Below are positions 22,353 to 34,919 of a stretch of 64,000 nt of DNA, one piece after another. The position numbers and the translations under genes are program-made. The notes under the pieces are model-generated. The model saw only the letters and a list, made by a program, of their open reading frames with translations. It searched no databases and was not told the origin of the DNA. The first letter of the stretch is position 1, and each line of letters starts with the position of its first letter. This stretch comes from Uloborus plumipes (Eukaryota > Arthropoda > Arachnida > Araneae > Uloboridae), in NCBI GenBank assembly GCA_038373865.1, contig JAXGGA010000472.1:62001-126000 (forward strand), written 5' to 3'.

Positions 22353-23957
22353 CTTTACAGTGGAAGCGCCTCGGGGGTCAAGGGGACGGGCATACGCCCC
22401 CACACTTTTTTTTCTATCTAAGATCGTCTAAAGGTTTTTCAGACTTTAATTTCAAAAAATTTCCAGGGATATCACTCGAACCATAACGTTACCAAAGACG
22501 ACTTAAATTTGTAATTTTAAGACTTTCGTTTCAAAGTTTAGTCGGCGAGGGGGGGGGGGACCGAACAAACTCTCTTATTCTTTTTACTTCAAAGGTGACT
22601 AAAGTTAGCGTTACTAAGACTATTAGCTAAGGATTTTTTGAAACAAGAAAGTCCCTTCTGACTCTTATATTAGTAAAGGTATGTAAAATTGCTTTCTTAA
22701 GACTCCAATTTAGAAAAAAATAGAATTAGTCCAGTAGTAAAATAGAATTAGGAAATAGAACCTTACTCTGATGTCACCAAAGGAAGTCTAAAATTGAGTA
22801 TTTAGTACTTTATCAGTTTGGAAAAAATTAAAAAAAAAACAGGGGAGCAGTGGTGTACCGAGATTTTTTTTTATTTTTTTTGGGGGGGGGGAGATTCATA
22901 TAATCATAATAAACCCCAGTACTCTCATCAGGCAGTGAGGTATGACTTTTCGGTTCGTAAACCACAGCTTTTCATTTCGTAAACAGTAGCTTTTAATGAT
23001 AGCTTACTCTGGAAAACTTCAGAAAACTTTCTTTGCATTTTTCTACGGAAAAAGAAATTACTGAGGCCACCTAGGGGTAAATCGACCGACGCTATTATTC
23101 ACGGTCCGAAAATCACACAACCGTAACAAAGCAATCAGTGTCGGCTCCGTGAAAAGGGTATGGGGTGCAATAGCTTTTTCCATAGCCGAATAAGAAGGTT
23201 TTATTTTTTCACTATCATTTCAATGACCAAATTTGTTTTTGTAAATAAAAAATTGCTTCTGACCGAAATAGCAAGAATATAGACGTTGAGGGAGGGGATG
23301 CGATACTCCGTTTTTGTATTTTTTCTTACACAACCTTCCTTTCCCTCCCCTTTCTGATTCCAACTTGTTTTCGTATTCGACACAGCTCTTGCAAGCATGT
23401 TCACATCTGTAAGAGTTCGCAACCTTGTTTTTTTCTTCATAACTACACCACAGCTTGATAGACTGGAAAATAAGACAGCATTTGCAGTCATTCTCCACTC
23501 ATATTAAAAGAATTGAGGTGCCCAAAAAAATAAAAGTATTAAGTATATAAGGTTTTTTTTCCGTTGATGCAAAATGAAGCAGCTCTGACAGAAATTGAAA
23601 GTGCCCCTTTTGTTTGAGTGCATTACACCTCTTGAAAGTTTGTTGACGTTAAAACAGTAAATCGATTATTTCAGGAAAGCACAGTCATTTTTTTATTTTC
23701 AAAATTGAGTTCTCTCCGACCGTGAAAACCGCGGGTAGCACTCTCGAACCATTCCAATTAAAAAGGGGTGATGGGTATGGGTGGGAACTTTCCGAAATTT
23801 TCAATTTGAAGCTTGCTTGTGCTATCCTTTTGGCATGTTCAACTACATGTAAGATATATATTTCAAATGTGCATCGTTCTACATTGTTTCATACGGCACA
23901 AAATGTTTCATATTATACTTCCCCTTATTTTTATCTCCCCTATCAAGAAATCGACTC
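22353..23957. other. Repeat-rich non-coding stretch with G-runs
   Basis: This contains decayed text resembling the tandem block at 31740-32230 (phrases like TTTAATTTCAAAAAATTTCC), G-runs near 22549 and 22882, and CAGTGGTGTACCGAG at 22849, which may be one end of another element. Frames at 23201-23498 (minus) and 23722-24087 have no domain. Confidence 0.4.
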
Positions 23958-23965
23958 TAGTGCAG

Positions 23966-26063
23966 CCGGGCTGCGGAGTCAGAGTCGAAGAGTCGGAGTC
24001 GGACTGATTTTGAACCAAAGGAGTCGGAATCAGAGTCGCTGTAAAACATGTCGACTTCGACTCCGACTCCGACCACCTCCGAATTAGATGCAATTTTATG
24101 AAGGTGAAAACATATCTTTGAAACTAACAGATACAAATTTTCGGAGTTCAATATCCAAATCCTAAGCATCTAGGATCATTAAAAAGAGCTTCAAAATGGC
24201 GGGTCTGCATTGTGAAACGAATTGCTATGTTTGGGCGTATGCAAGAGAATAAAAAATATTTGCAGCAAAAATGCAATGTGTTAAAATAAAGTCTGGCCAT
24301 TTAACAAGAAAAGGATTAGTTTAGTAGGGGAGACTGGAGACGGTTGTGACGCGGGGCGGTTGTGACAGTCGTCATATTAGCTAAACCATAATTAATACCT
24401 GGTTGAAGCAAAGAGAGAGAGTATCAGCATGTTTGTCTGAATGTGTGTCAAAGCATTACGGTAGCCATCGAGCGACATTAACGCTAGCAGAGGGGTTGGT
24501 TACTTTTTAACAGTCAAAAGTAAGTTTTTTTGTTCGATGTCTTTTAGTAATTCCTGTTGAATGGGTACAGACAGAGAAATGAAAGTTTTTTCTCCGTTAG
24601 TAGTGAACCTTAATAGTGAAATAGCGGTGATTACTTTTTATGTAGGCTATTTTATATTGCTATGGCGATTGCTGTTTTCAAAAGTAGTGGGTTGGGGTCG
24701 GTTGTGACAAATTACGTGGGGACGGTTGTGACACGAGTAAAACATGTTTTTATCATATTTGATGCCCATAATACGCTTGGAGAAGACAAGAAATAGGACA
24801 GTGTGACCTAATGAAATATAAAGAAGCTTATAAAGAAGTGAAACTTTTTTTTCTTTCGGACAGCTTTGGAAATGCAACGTTAATCGTAAGTCTTTGCTAC
24901 GAAACATTCATTCGTAAACGCGATGGAGCAAGCCGGCGCTGTCACAACGAAAACAACGTGTGCATAGGTTATATTGCTCATAATAAAGTGCTTTTGAGCT
25001 TACATATACGCTGAAAGCAGATATGAGAGTAAAATGGCTACTGAGAAATGGTTCCGTTCATTTATGAATAGAAATGTTTCACGTCTGTTCGTGTAGCTCA
25101 TGTAACTAGCCTTTCAACAGTAACAAGCTTCAATAAAACAAATAAATGTAGAATCTTTCTTTGATACTTGAGAATTGTTATGAACAGACACGGTTATGAC
25201 CCACAGGATGTGCATAATGTTGCCAAAACAGACGTTACGAAATTCCAAAAACCTGATATTTTTGTAAGACTTGGTATTAGGCTACTTCAACTGAACTAGA
25301 CACATTGTTAACTGTTAAACTTTCCCAGATGAAGGTTATGTTGAATTACGTTTAATATTACTTGAAATTAAAAGTGATCTAGACTGTTTTGCTGTATTTT
25401 TGAACTTGTCACAACCGACCCCAAGCACTGTCACAACCGCCCCTGGGGTGGGGTCGGTTGTGACATTTTTTCCTTTCTTGTTTAATTTGGTCCTGTGAGT
25501 TAACCATTGTACTTAGGGAGAAAATTTTGGTGTTTATAAGCAGGCAAATAAACACTTTAACATAAAAACAACTTTTTAATCAGCTCACAGGCATTGCTAA
25601 GGGTTCTATGGGGGAGAAAATGAAAATTGTCACAACCGTACCCAGTCTCCCCTACTAGGTCAAATGACAAGAGCGGCACTTGTCTTTTGCTCTGGAGAAA
25701 TTGGATCTTTTGGAAGGTCACAGTGACCTCCGAGAATTGAGGTATATGTGGTGAAATTACCTACGAGAATTCTTAAGAAAATTGAACTTTTTGAGATATC
25801 ACAATGACCTCCTATGACCTCCAACTGGATACCCCAGCTTGCTACCCCCCCCCCCCTAAAGTGAGTCCTGGCTACGACCATGAATATAAATGAAACTTTA
25901 AAAAATTGACTTAATATTTCAACCTTTGTTTAGGGTTTTTCCCTCTTCACATTTGAGTAAAAAAATAAATAATAATAAAAAAGCAGGAGTTAGGAGTCGG
26001 AGTCGGAAGTTTTAAAATCCCGGAGTCGGAGTCGAGCATTTTTCCTCCGACTCCGCAGCCCTG
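23966..26063. mobile_element. hAT-like element with GCTGCGGAGTCGGAG ends and 8-bp target duplication
   Basis: The perfect 8-bp repeat TAGTGCAG flanks it (23958-23965 and 26064-26071). The left end reads CCGGGCTGCGGAGTC and the right end GACTCCGCAGCCCTG, one mismatch from a perfect mirror. Both subterminal regions are packed with GAGTCGGAGTCG repeats. CAG-type ends with an 8-bp duplication fit hAT. The interior is occupied by a nested TA-flanked element (24324-25655), so the original element was much shorter, about 0.76 kb. Short frames inside are translations of the GTCGGA repeats. Confidence 0.87.
24324..25655. mobile_element. Nested TA-flanked element with CGGTTGTGAC subterminal repeats
   Basis: The ends are GTAGGGGAGACTGGAGACGG and, mirrored, CCGTACCCAGTCTCCCCTAC, bordered by TA on both sides (24322-24323 and 25656-25657). 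CGGTTGTGAC occurs several times near the left end (24351, 24358, 24698 and 24723 regions) and as GTCACAACCG or its mirror near 25410-25465 and 25629. No transposase remains in 1.33 kb. TA flanks suggest the Tc1/mariner superfamily, but a longer palindromic TAG target is possible. Confidence 0.75.
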
Positions 26064-26418
26064 TAGTGCAGTAGGGAAGTAAGTCCTTGCATAACAAAGC
26101 ACTTTATTTAGAGGACACATAATCAGTGCAGAAAGGGCATAAGTTGCGCACTTACGCTATTTCTGTTCTCAACGTGAATCAAATAATAGTAAGAAGCATG
26201 TGAATGATCATAGAAGAGCTAAATTTTTTGGTGTAATGAAGTAAAAACAAGAAAAGCCTTCATTGTTGCATTGCCACGATAAGGGCAGATCCATCAAACA
26301 TCTGGGGGTCAAAATGGATCAATCTCCCCCCCCCCTCGAATATGAAAATTTAATTATTTCACATTCTAGTAGACGTGGTTTTTGTTGCTTTCCCATAACA
26401 TTTGCATAGAATATACAC

Positions 26419-26873
26419 CAGCGGTAGGCAACCCGTAAGGTGGTCTAAATTAATAGCGATCGACCGGTCGATCTCAAGCTTATTTAGAGTCGATCGCGGC
26501 AATATTTTGAACCTTGCCTTCAGTCTGAGTAGAATTGATAAATATTAATTTCGATAAAAAAAATTAGGTGTAACGTCTAAATCAATACTATTTGCTAATT
26601 TTTCGGACTTTTCATCGTCACTGGAACATTTTATTACCATTATTTTGTCAATTTTAAAACAAGAAATGTAATCGTGTTTTTTTTTTTTTTTTGTTTGCTA
26701 AGAGTTAACCAAAAATATGAAGTTACCAAGCTCTCAACTCAACCGTGTATGCAAAACACATCCATTAAAGTCCATAGTGTATGCCCCCCTCCACCCTACC
26801 CCGTAGAGTCGATGTTGTGCTCACACCAAATTTGGAAAGTAGATCTTTGGTCAATTTAGGTTGCCGACTGCTA
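26419..26873. mobile_element. hAT-like MITE, CAGCGGTAGGCAACC ends
   Basis: Termini CAGCGGTAGGCAACC and, from the other side, TAGCAGTCGGCAACC match at 12 of 15 bases. They resemble the CAGNGGTCGGCAACC termini typical of hAT/Charlie-like elements. Flanks ATATACAC (26411-26418) and GTATACAC (26874-26881) match at 7 of 8. The interior has a GATCGACCGGTCGATC palindrome near 26459. Confidence 0.82.
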
Positions 26874-26881
26874 GTATACAC

Positions 26882-27766
26882 TAAATACCTCCGGATGAAA
26901 TGCTCTTAAATATTTCAACTTGCAAATAAAAATAAAGCTATAGTAAATTTTGAATAATGGAAATAATCATTACTTTAAATTATAATTAAATACTTTAGCA
27001 TTATCATTAAAGTCTTAAAATGTTTAACTACATTTACTTCGTGCATTAATTGCGCTTGTCTCACCCTAACTTCCTCAATTGACGATGCATGTTCACAGAT
27101 GCGTATTACCATTTTATTCTTCGATACCAAAATGCAAGTTAACCTAAGTGCGAATTGATTTGCCACTAACAGTTAGAGGTAGCTTAACATCTGGACAGTT
27201 GAAAATAAATGATAGAAATGAACAATTAATTTTTAACGAAGTGGAGCTTAAGGAACTACTTCTGTAAATTTGTTTACTTTTAAAGCAAGCTTTACATAAA
27301 TTATCTAAGAACGATTTCCATTCAAGCTCCGGGATTCTTGAAATTCCTAATGATAAATGGTATTCTTAAATTATACGAACTAATCAAATGAACATTTCTG
27401 TTTAATTAATGTTCTTCATTGTATTTCAATTTAAAGGCAAGCAGGAATTTCTTCAAGGAAATGATTACATACTTCAAGGTATTCCATCAGAAAAATATCA
27501 AGTACCCACAATCGTTGTTTACCGCTCTTTTCCTTTATGTTAATGATTAGCTGAATAATGTGGGAAACTAAAAGGTTGAAACACATAATAACTGAATTTC
27601 CATTTTCGTTCATTTTACGAAATTCAATTGCTTTGATGTCTCATACTTCGAAAGCAGTGGTTTTGCAAAAACTCTGAAAATAAGAATATTTACGTAGCAA
27701 AACTAAAATTAGGGAAACTCAGTTTCATATGTCGCTTCATGTGCTGCATTTGTATGCTTACATATA
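26882..27766. other. AT-rich non-coding stretch, nothing recognised
   Basis: No gene, repeat boundary or RNA gene was seen. Short minus frames at 26975-27166 and 27431-27613 have no domain. Confidence 0.5.
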
Positions 27767-27770
27767 TTAA

Positions 27771-28285
27771 CCCATTAATGCCTGACATTTTTTATTCCAA
27801 AGATATTTTGTATACTGGTTACAAACAGTGTTTAATGGACAGGAAAAATAATAAAAAAAAATGTTATGTAAAAAATAATGTTTTTATTAAGGAAAGAAAA
27901 ATCGTCCCTTAAAAATTACGATAGACCCTAGAGGGTACAAACTTTTCTTACTAAAATTTTTTTCTGCCTACGATATAATATTTAAAAAGACATTTTATAA
28001 GGAGAAATAAAATCAGCAATTAACATAAACTGGGAAGCTGGGAATGACTTTGAAAACTTAGCTTTTTTTCTTGAGATTGTGAACGATGTCATTCTTGATA
28101 AAGATCATATTAAAACTGCTACAGAACACACTTTACAATGGTTATGTGCTGTAATTTGTTAATAACGAATTGAAACAAGACCAAAGTACTACTTGAACCT
28201 TATTATTTGATTGAAATGTTAGCTTTGGGGACATTCAGACCCTTTTTTGGACCGTCCCTAAAAAGGGACGCTAGGCATTAATGGG
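27771..28285. mobile_element. piggyBac-like MITE, full-length copy
   Basis: TTAA lies at both ends (27767-27770 and 28286-28289), with CCCATTAATGCCTGAC at the left and GCTAGGCATTAATGGG at the right. Length 515 bp. The right subterminal part GGACCGTCCCTAAAAAGGGA is itself a dyad. The same ends, in opposite orientation, bound 47961-48180. Confidence 0.85.
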
Positions 28286-28289
28286 TTAA

Positions 28290-28756
28290 ATGATACGCAT
28301 AAACATACTTTTAAAAATGCATCTGCTACACTATATTGATATAGTTAACATGTAGCCAACAAGCGAGAACTCCAAGTTCAGATCGCGAATAAAGCTCCTT
28401 ACACTTTCGAGGGATGGTGTTCCGAGGGATGGTGGAGGGTCAACTTGCAAGGACGGTAACCTCTCGTAATTCTATAATGACGTATATATTTTGTGGTTAA
28501 GCAATTCTAGTATTCAATTTAGTTATTATTACTATTAAATATTTGTTTTAAATTTAAATAGAAATATAAACTAATGTTGCAAATATTGACGAATTCAGTT
28601 ATTTTATTTCTTTTTTCACTTCCTTTGTGGCAAGGTTTTTTCTTTTTAATGATAAAAAATGTATCCGTAACTGAACCAAAAGGGAAAAAATAGGGGATAA
28701 TACGGCAAAGAATATAAATTATTTTTTCGTCTGTATGCTGAAGAGCGCCTGTGTCG
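28290..28756. other. Non-coding stretch, nothing recognised
   Basis: AT-rich sequence apart from a short GC-richer patch near 28405-28445 (TGGTGTTCCGAGGGATGGTG). No gene seen. Confidence 0.4.
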
Positions 28757-29042
28757 GCCGGCCACCTTGTCTAGTGATCAGAGATGTCTGGCTGCGGATA
28801 GGGAAATTCAGGGTTCGAATTCCGGCTCGGACATGGATGTACTTTCTCTCTCCTGTCCTTATTCCTCCTTTTTGTCTATGTGTTGTTTTTCTGTGAATGG
28901 TTGGCTTCCCTATCAACGGGTCTTTACGGCATCTGTGTACTGAGGAAGTCGGACTTCACACCAAATTACCGTACAGTTGGAAAAGTGAAGCAGCGCACTC
29001 CAAATTGCCAACTTAGCTGGCACAAAACAAACAACAACAACG
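28757..29042 (+). mobile_element. tRNA-derived SINE, copy 3
   Basis: The head GCCGGCCACCTTGTC, A-box-like CTAGTGATCAG and good B box GGTTCGAATTCC are followed by the same body as copy 1 (GGAAGTCGGACTT, GTTGGAAAAG, GCAGCGCAC) and a CAACAACAA-type tail. No convincing target duplication was found. Frames at 28719-28916 and 28880-29113 only read through it. Confidence 0.88.
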
Positions 29043-30988
29043 CATATGTAAAAATATATGAACTTTATCAAAAAATTTTAATTTCGTGTTTGCTACTTTC
29101 TAGGAATTTTTGAATGATGCTTATTATATTCATTAACACTAGTATTTTCAAGGACCAACGGTATTTATATTAGAAAAAGTTTTCTAGCTTTTCATTTTTC
29201 TCCAGTTTGTCTTTGCCTGGCTACACACAAAAATGAAACATTGATTTTTCTCTCAGTCTTCCTTAAGCTGGAGATATGAGTATAAAAAAACAGCGAAATG
29301 TGTTCATTTCATCTTAAGAGGATTAATGAAACGTTTACTAGAATACATCTACAGAAAAATTGCGGACGCTTTTGCAAAGCTTTCTTTTCTTTCTTTTTTT
29401 GTTACCTTTACTGTTTTTTATGTTTAAATAAACGCTTTTTAGTTGCTATTCAGTTTTTGTCCATCTGATTACTTTTGTTAGATAATGCATTATGCATCAA
29501 AAGGCTATGTTTATGACATATAAGCACAAATTTCAAAAAACGATTAGATATAGATGTTCAAAGAGAAGGTTAATTTTTCTCGAATCATCGGGATTACTAA
29601 GGCTCCACATACAAAAGCAATTCATATATTCTAACAAAGATTCTTGTTAACATTTTTTTCCTCTTTTTACTAGACGTAAAAAAAAATGACGATTCTCGAA
29701 AACCCTTACCCTTTATTTTTCCGAAAATAATGTTTAATGTATGAGGGAATTTATTTATGTTTTTGCAATAGGACAGATTACATTTAAAAAGAAAGCAACA
29801 AATATATAAACAGCATATTAATAATTGTAAAGAAACGTTCAAATGTTGTGTTTTTGGTAACCTTTTTAGTGTCCGATTTAATGCAGTTGGACATCCCATT
29901 GAATGATCAAGAGCATAAGTGAGACCAGCTTGTCAATCATTAAAGTGTACTTTATATATACGATTTATTACGATTAAAATGAGCAAGGTGTGGATCATAC
30001 TCACATAGTAGAGTTAAGGAAGGTTTAAGCAACTGTAAAAAAATCAGGACGTCCTGAATTTTAAATTGAAGTGCAGGATTTGTATTTAGAAATAGGTTTT
30101 TTTTTCCCAACTATGAATCAATTTTCGCCATTAGTAAATTGTTTCAAAGTCACTAGAACTGACTTACAAAGCAGAAATTCTACGTTTACAGGGGTTTGTT
30201 GAAAGAAAATGAAATACTTGAAAGAACTCTTAATTGGTAATTTCTAGCCAAATCTTAAGCGAAAATAGCGCAAATCCAGTGTTGTAAAATGAACAAGCAT
30301 GAGCGAGTCCAAACAAGTTTTTGCTTTCTTTTTTCTTTACGTGCTTACCCCCCCCCCCCTTTCACGCACACACACGAAAAAATGCATATATATAGGCTAA
30401 AATCATCTGGTAGCAAGTGGTGCATTTTGAGTTCAGCCGAAAATGTGTTAGTCTTCTAAAAAAAGTATATTACTTCATACATCAGCATAAGTTACGGTAA
30501 AATGAGATGTATCGATACTACTGGGTCGTGACACTGAACAAAACTTCTTATCTTCTCTATCGTACAAAAAATTCCCATAAATGTACTTTGGAGCGTTTTT
30601 TGTTGCCATTTTTTTAGAAAGGTGATACAATGAGGAGTTCAAGTTCTTTCATTGAATGAAAACAATTGGCTAATTAAAAGTACTGCACATGTAAAGCCAT
30701 ATAACCACGTGTTTTCAATGTTTGAAAAACTTTCTTAGTAAGTACAGACCTTTTCGTGTCCTAAATCTAAACAACGTCTTTTCAATTAAGCACAAGCCTT
30801 TACAACAGTTTACCAGATTAGAATTACGAATTTTTCAAAATACTGCATAAAAATTAAACAATTTCCCACAACATTATGGGTTTAAAATTTACGGGATGCA
30901 TCAAAACACATATTGTTGTTGTTCTGATTTCTTCCGCAGATAACTGCGATGATTTATTCGACCATTCAGCAATATTTTCACGTTATAT
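29043..30988. other. Non-coding stretch, nothing recognised
   Basis: AT-rich sequence with a C-run at 30349-30360 followed by short CA repeats. The frame 29597-29899 (minus) is low-complexity. Confidence 0.5.
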
Positions 30989-30996
30989 GTAAAACT

Positions 30997-31649
30997 CAGT
31001 GCCGTATTTAAGGGGTGGGTTTTTAGGGTTCAAACCTCCTCCGAAAGTTTTCAAAACTATTCCAAAAAAAGTTTTCTTTTTTTTTTTTTTGCTGAAAAAA
31101 ATATCCTTAAAGTTTAAAATTAAAATTAAAAAAAATTAACATCCTTATTTATTTTTAATTCTTTTGAAAAATGAAATTATCATTATTGAATAATTGTACA
31201 AATTAACTGTTTTATCATCAGTACTTATTTTTATTGTGGTTATTGCGAACATCACTTCTTACAGAACACAACACCTTTTCTTCTGTTTGAATTTTGAGTA
31301 CTATATTAAAAACACCAAAATTCTTTAAATCTGAAAGTGCTTTATATTTAGAACATTTTATGTGTCATAAAATAGAAATTTCAGAAGTATTGCTTCGAAT
31401 GTGCGTATATAGTAAACGCATCTATTCTTTTGAATGAAAAAAAAGGCATCGAATATCTAACAGGGGTGAAGTTATGCAGTGTTCATATGAGAATTTTTTC
31501 TTTCATTGAAAAGTTACGTCTTTTTTTTTATATTTTTCATGTTAATACTCTTTAAGCATCTATTGCAAAAAAAAAGCATCAGAATATAAATATAAAATCA
31601 AACTTTATCGATCAAACCTCCTCGAAACAAAACTCTGGTTACGACCCTG
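30997..31649. mobile_element. Probable hAT-like element, CAGTGCCGTA ends
   Basis: The left end CAGTGCCGTATTTAAGGGG and the right end, mirrored, CAGGGTCGTAACCAGAG share the CAGnGnCGTA pattern. Near both ends is a GGTTTGA/TCAAACC phrase in inverted orientation. Flanks GTAAAACT and ATAAAACG match at 6 of 8, as a decayed 8-bp duplication would. The interior is AT-rich without coding. Confidence 0.6.
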
Positions 31650-31739
31650 ATAAAACGATATGTTTGTAAGCGCCTACAAAACTACATGTATGTACAGTTC
31701 CCGAGCCCCGAATAACATAATCGAAAATAATCTACATCT

Positions 31740-32230
31740 TCATTTCTGGAATTGCAATTTCGGAAAATTGTCGAAGGAGAGCACAGAACCTCTTTTCCCA
31801 CAAACATTACATATATTTTGTCTTAAAACTACGTTTTAAACGCTAATTTCAAAAAATTTCGGAGGAAGTGTCACTTCCCTCTCGCTACCCAACATTATAA
31901 AAACTTGTTTCAAATTTCGTTTGAAGGACTTGAAGTTTGAAAAGTTTCAGGGGGAGAGCTCCCGAAAACTCCTACTCCTTACATCATTAACAGTCGACTA
32001 AAATCACGTTTTCAGAACTTTAATTTGGAAAAATTACAGGACCTCTTAACTTTACTAAAGGTAGAAAGCCAACAGTGGCGGTTTTTAGATTCAGAAAGTC
32101 TCAGAAGAGAACATTCAAATCTGCTCCAACTTTAATACCAAAGATAGTAAAAAAACTAAGTTTTTACTACTACAACTTCGAAAAAATTCCCCGAATCCCA
32201 CTTTCCATAAAATACTTAATGCCTTCCCTG
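31740..32230. repeat. Decayed tandem repeat, period roughly 80-110 bp
   Basis: Several blocks share an order of phrases: a cytosine-bearing ACGTTTT-like start, then CTTTAATTTGGAAAAATT or AACGCTAATTTCAAAAAATT, then a G-rich stretch such as TTTCAGGGGGAGAGCTCCCG. They recur near 31830, 31915, 32010 and 32165. Similar text occurs near 22440-22540. The frame 32075-32275 lies in this block and is not considered a gene. Confidence 0.4.
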
Positions 32231-32279
32231 TTTTTCCCATATGTTATACGGGCACGGCTTTTGGGCTTTTACTGACTTG

Positions 32280-34919
32280 CCCGAACGCCGTAAGGGCATT
32301 GATTTCTATTTCGCTTTCACTGTTTCGATGTATTATATCTTTATTGTTTTTGATAACAAATTACACGTATAGTTGGCTATAGCTGTACAGTGAATGATGC
32401 ATTGTTGGTTTCTGTGTATGAATAAAATTAATAAATAAAAATTATAGATGAAAACTAGCTTGGTCTAGACTAGATGGAATACCCTTTATTTTTTCCAAAG
32501 CTAAGTTGATTTAGAAAAAGTAATGGCAAAATGGGCGCTTTCATAACCGTGGGATTCTTATTCCATGCTATCCGGTTTTAGCTTTTTCAGCTCAAAAGCT
32601 CCCAAGTCCAGAAACAACAAAACAACAAGAAGCGATATCTGGGACAGCAATCTCATTTGAACGCTAATAGCAAACTCTTTTGAAAAAAAAAATTGCTCGA
32701 ATTTTAACATTGAGCAGAATCGAAATCAGTTAGAAAGAAAAACGACCACCGTACCTCATTAAGGTTCGAATTTGTTTCTACGTTCAAACAACAGACTCTG
32801 CCATCATTGAGTACTTTGAGAAATGATTCATTCTTTCCTCGTTTGTAGTCGGAGTGGCGATAAAAAGCTTATTTATATTCATTTTTTGAAATTCAAGAGG
32901 CTCGGATAGCAACAGAAGAAACGCGATTCGCCATTCATTAGTAGGGGAGAAAAAATCTCCCCTTTTTGTTTTTTTCCCCTCGAAAAATCCCGACTTGGAA
33001 GGAGCAAATGCGGTTTCCCATTTGTCATGGCTTGCAGACGGAAAAATTCGGCCAAAACGAAAAGAGTCCCGCCGAAGGAAAATGGACGTTGGAATAAATG
33101 GGAAAACCGATTCGCAAGGAAACGCTGGTTTCAAGGGTTCCGATTTTTTTTTCATTCGCTAAATTGTTGATGGAAAATGCTGCCATAACGATGGAAATCA
33201 ATCAAGTATTAAGTGAGAAATATTTCTGTAACAGATGAAAGCCTTTAAGCCGCATAGCTTATTGAATGGTAGCACAGTTTAATAGTTATTTTTTTCAATC
33301 AAGAAATAAACTCCTCCATGATTAGTCATTTACAGGTAAAGTGAGAGAAAAAAGATACAGCCGATCTCTTAATAATTTTAGTTTATTTATTCTTACAAAA
33401 CAAAAAGTTTAATTCACGAAAGTGAAGTATGTAATAACGTTTTGCTCGTAAAAATATTTTACTACAGTTTTAAAAATACCAAAAACACATTTCGTAAAAA
33501 AAATGTGTTTTTTCCTCTCTCTCTCTCTGTGTTCAGTTATCAAAGATTGGGTAATTTTCAATTAATAAAAAACGTCTCGGAAAGCTGGGAACTTACCTGA
33601 ATAATTTACCAGTGACTAAATGGTGTTCTAAGTAACGTCAAATGAGTGAAAACACTCTGTCTATTTATAATGAATAAGTTTAGTATAAATTTCATCTTTA
33701 ACAATTAAAAATGCAACCCAATTGTACTTTTGATATCCCCTATTTGAAGAGTTATTATTACATATGATGGGCACTTAAATTGTGAACCTCTAGAGTAGAA
33801 AAGGGTTAAATAGTTTAAAATCCGATGGATTTCAAGAGATGAAATCGTTTCTTTTTTTTTTTTTAATCAGCATATTTGTATACTGTATAGGTCCTTTAGT
33901 AATATAGTTTAGTAATATAGTTACGCAATTTTTATGCAATTAATATACCAAAGTTAACTCATCGAGAGAAAAATATCATAGTTAAACTGAAATAATACAT
34001 GTGTGTTTTTGCTGTTATGATAAAGAAAAGCGCACCAAGGGAAAACGCTGTAAAAAGGGCTATCATTTTTATTACGGTGCTTGCCAATTTACCTGTTCAC
34101 TCAAAAGGGAAACTTTTACTTTTAAAAACAATCCTAAAAGTGATATGAGGGCTTAAAATGCAAAACATTGGTTTCGTAATTCAAAAATTGTCAAAAAAAA
34201 AAAAAAAAAATAGAGAGGGAGAGAGAGTTTCTTCAAAAAGTGAGCCAAATTCGGGGTATGTACGTAAAAAAGGATTTATCTTGCAATGAATTTAAAAACA
34301 AAAAAAAACCTCCAAATTTTTATTCATACGCTTTATTAAATATTATCTTGGATTCTTCATTCATTTTTCTTAAGCGTTGTGACTATGTTCACCTTGAAGA
34401 TATATATTCTAAACTATTGTTAATTCAATTTCGTCAACGTTACAAACTGTTTCTATGTAGGAGAAACTCAAATTTGTCCCACTGTACTTATAAATATTGA
34501 AGCACTTCCTCTGTTGAGGCTATGGGCTCTAGAAAGAAAAGTTCAATATTGTTTCCACAGGGACAAACGATTTTCTTGTCATTTCATAAGCAAACCAAAG
34601 CAACATCGTGTCCTACCAACTTCCTCAGAATTTTTCCAGGGCTTTTGTATATTATTCTGAATTGATAATTCAGTATCCAGCCGTCTCAAGTTTTTGAGGC
34701 TCCATAGATAAAGTGGTTTCGCGAAAAACACACAGGTTTCTCCACAAACACGCCCACATAAACGTGTGTATGCTTATGAAATCATTGAATTTAGGCAAAA
34801 AAGTTCAACTGTAATTCGAAAATGAAAGCCTTTACAGAACAATAACTCCACTTTAAGTACTTAAATTAGACTACCGTGTTAAATGCATCAAAGTAAATGA
34901 AATTACAATTTGTTACTGG
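32280..34919. other. Non-coding stretch; one unsupported 123-codon frame
   Basis: The minus frame 32784-33155 is the second-longest in the window, but it is F/K/S/P-rich with no recognisable domain. A CT tract (33516-33529), a small hairpin (33481-33512) and an A-run followed by GA repeats (34192-34228) are present. No gene is supported. Confidence 0.45.

Noticed and set aside
23720..24169. Overlapping frames at the left of the hAT-like element
   Set aside because: They translate the GAGTCGGAGTCG repeats on alternative strands; not a gene.
32784..33155. 123-codon minus-strand frame, second-longest in the window
   Set aside because: Rich in F, K, S and P, no recognisable domain, no splice or start context that stands out.
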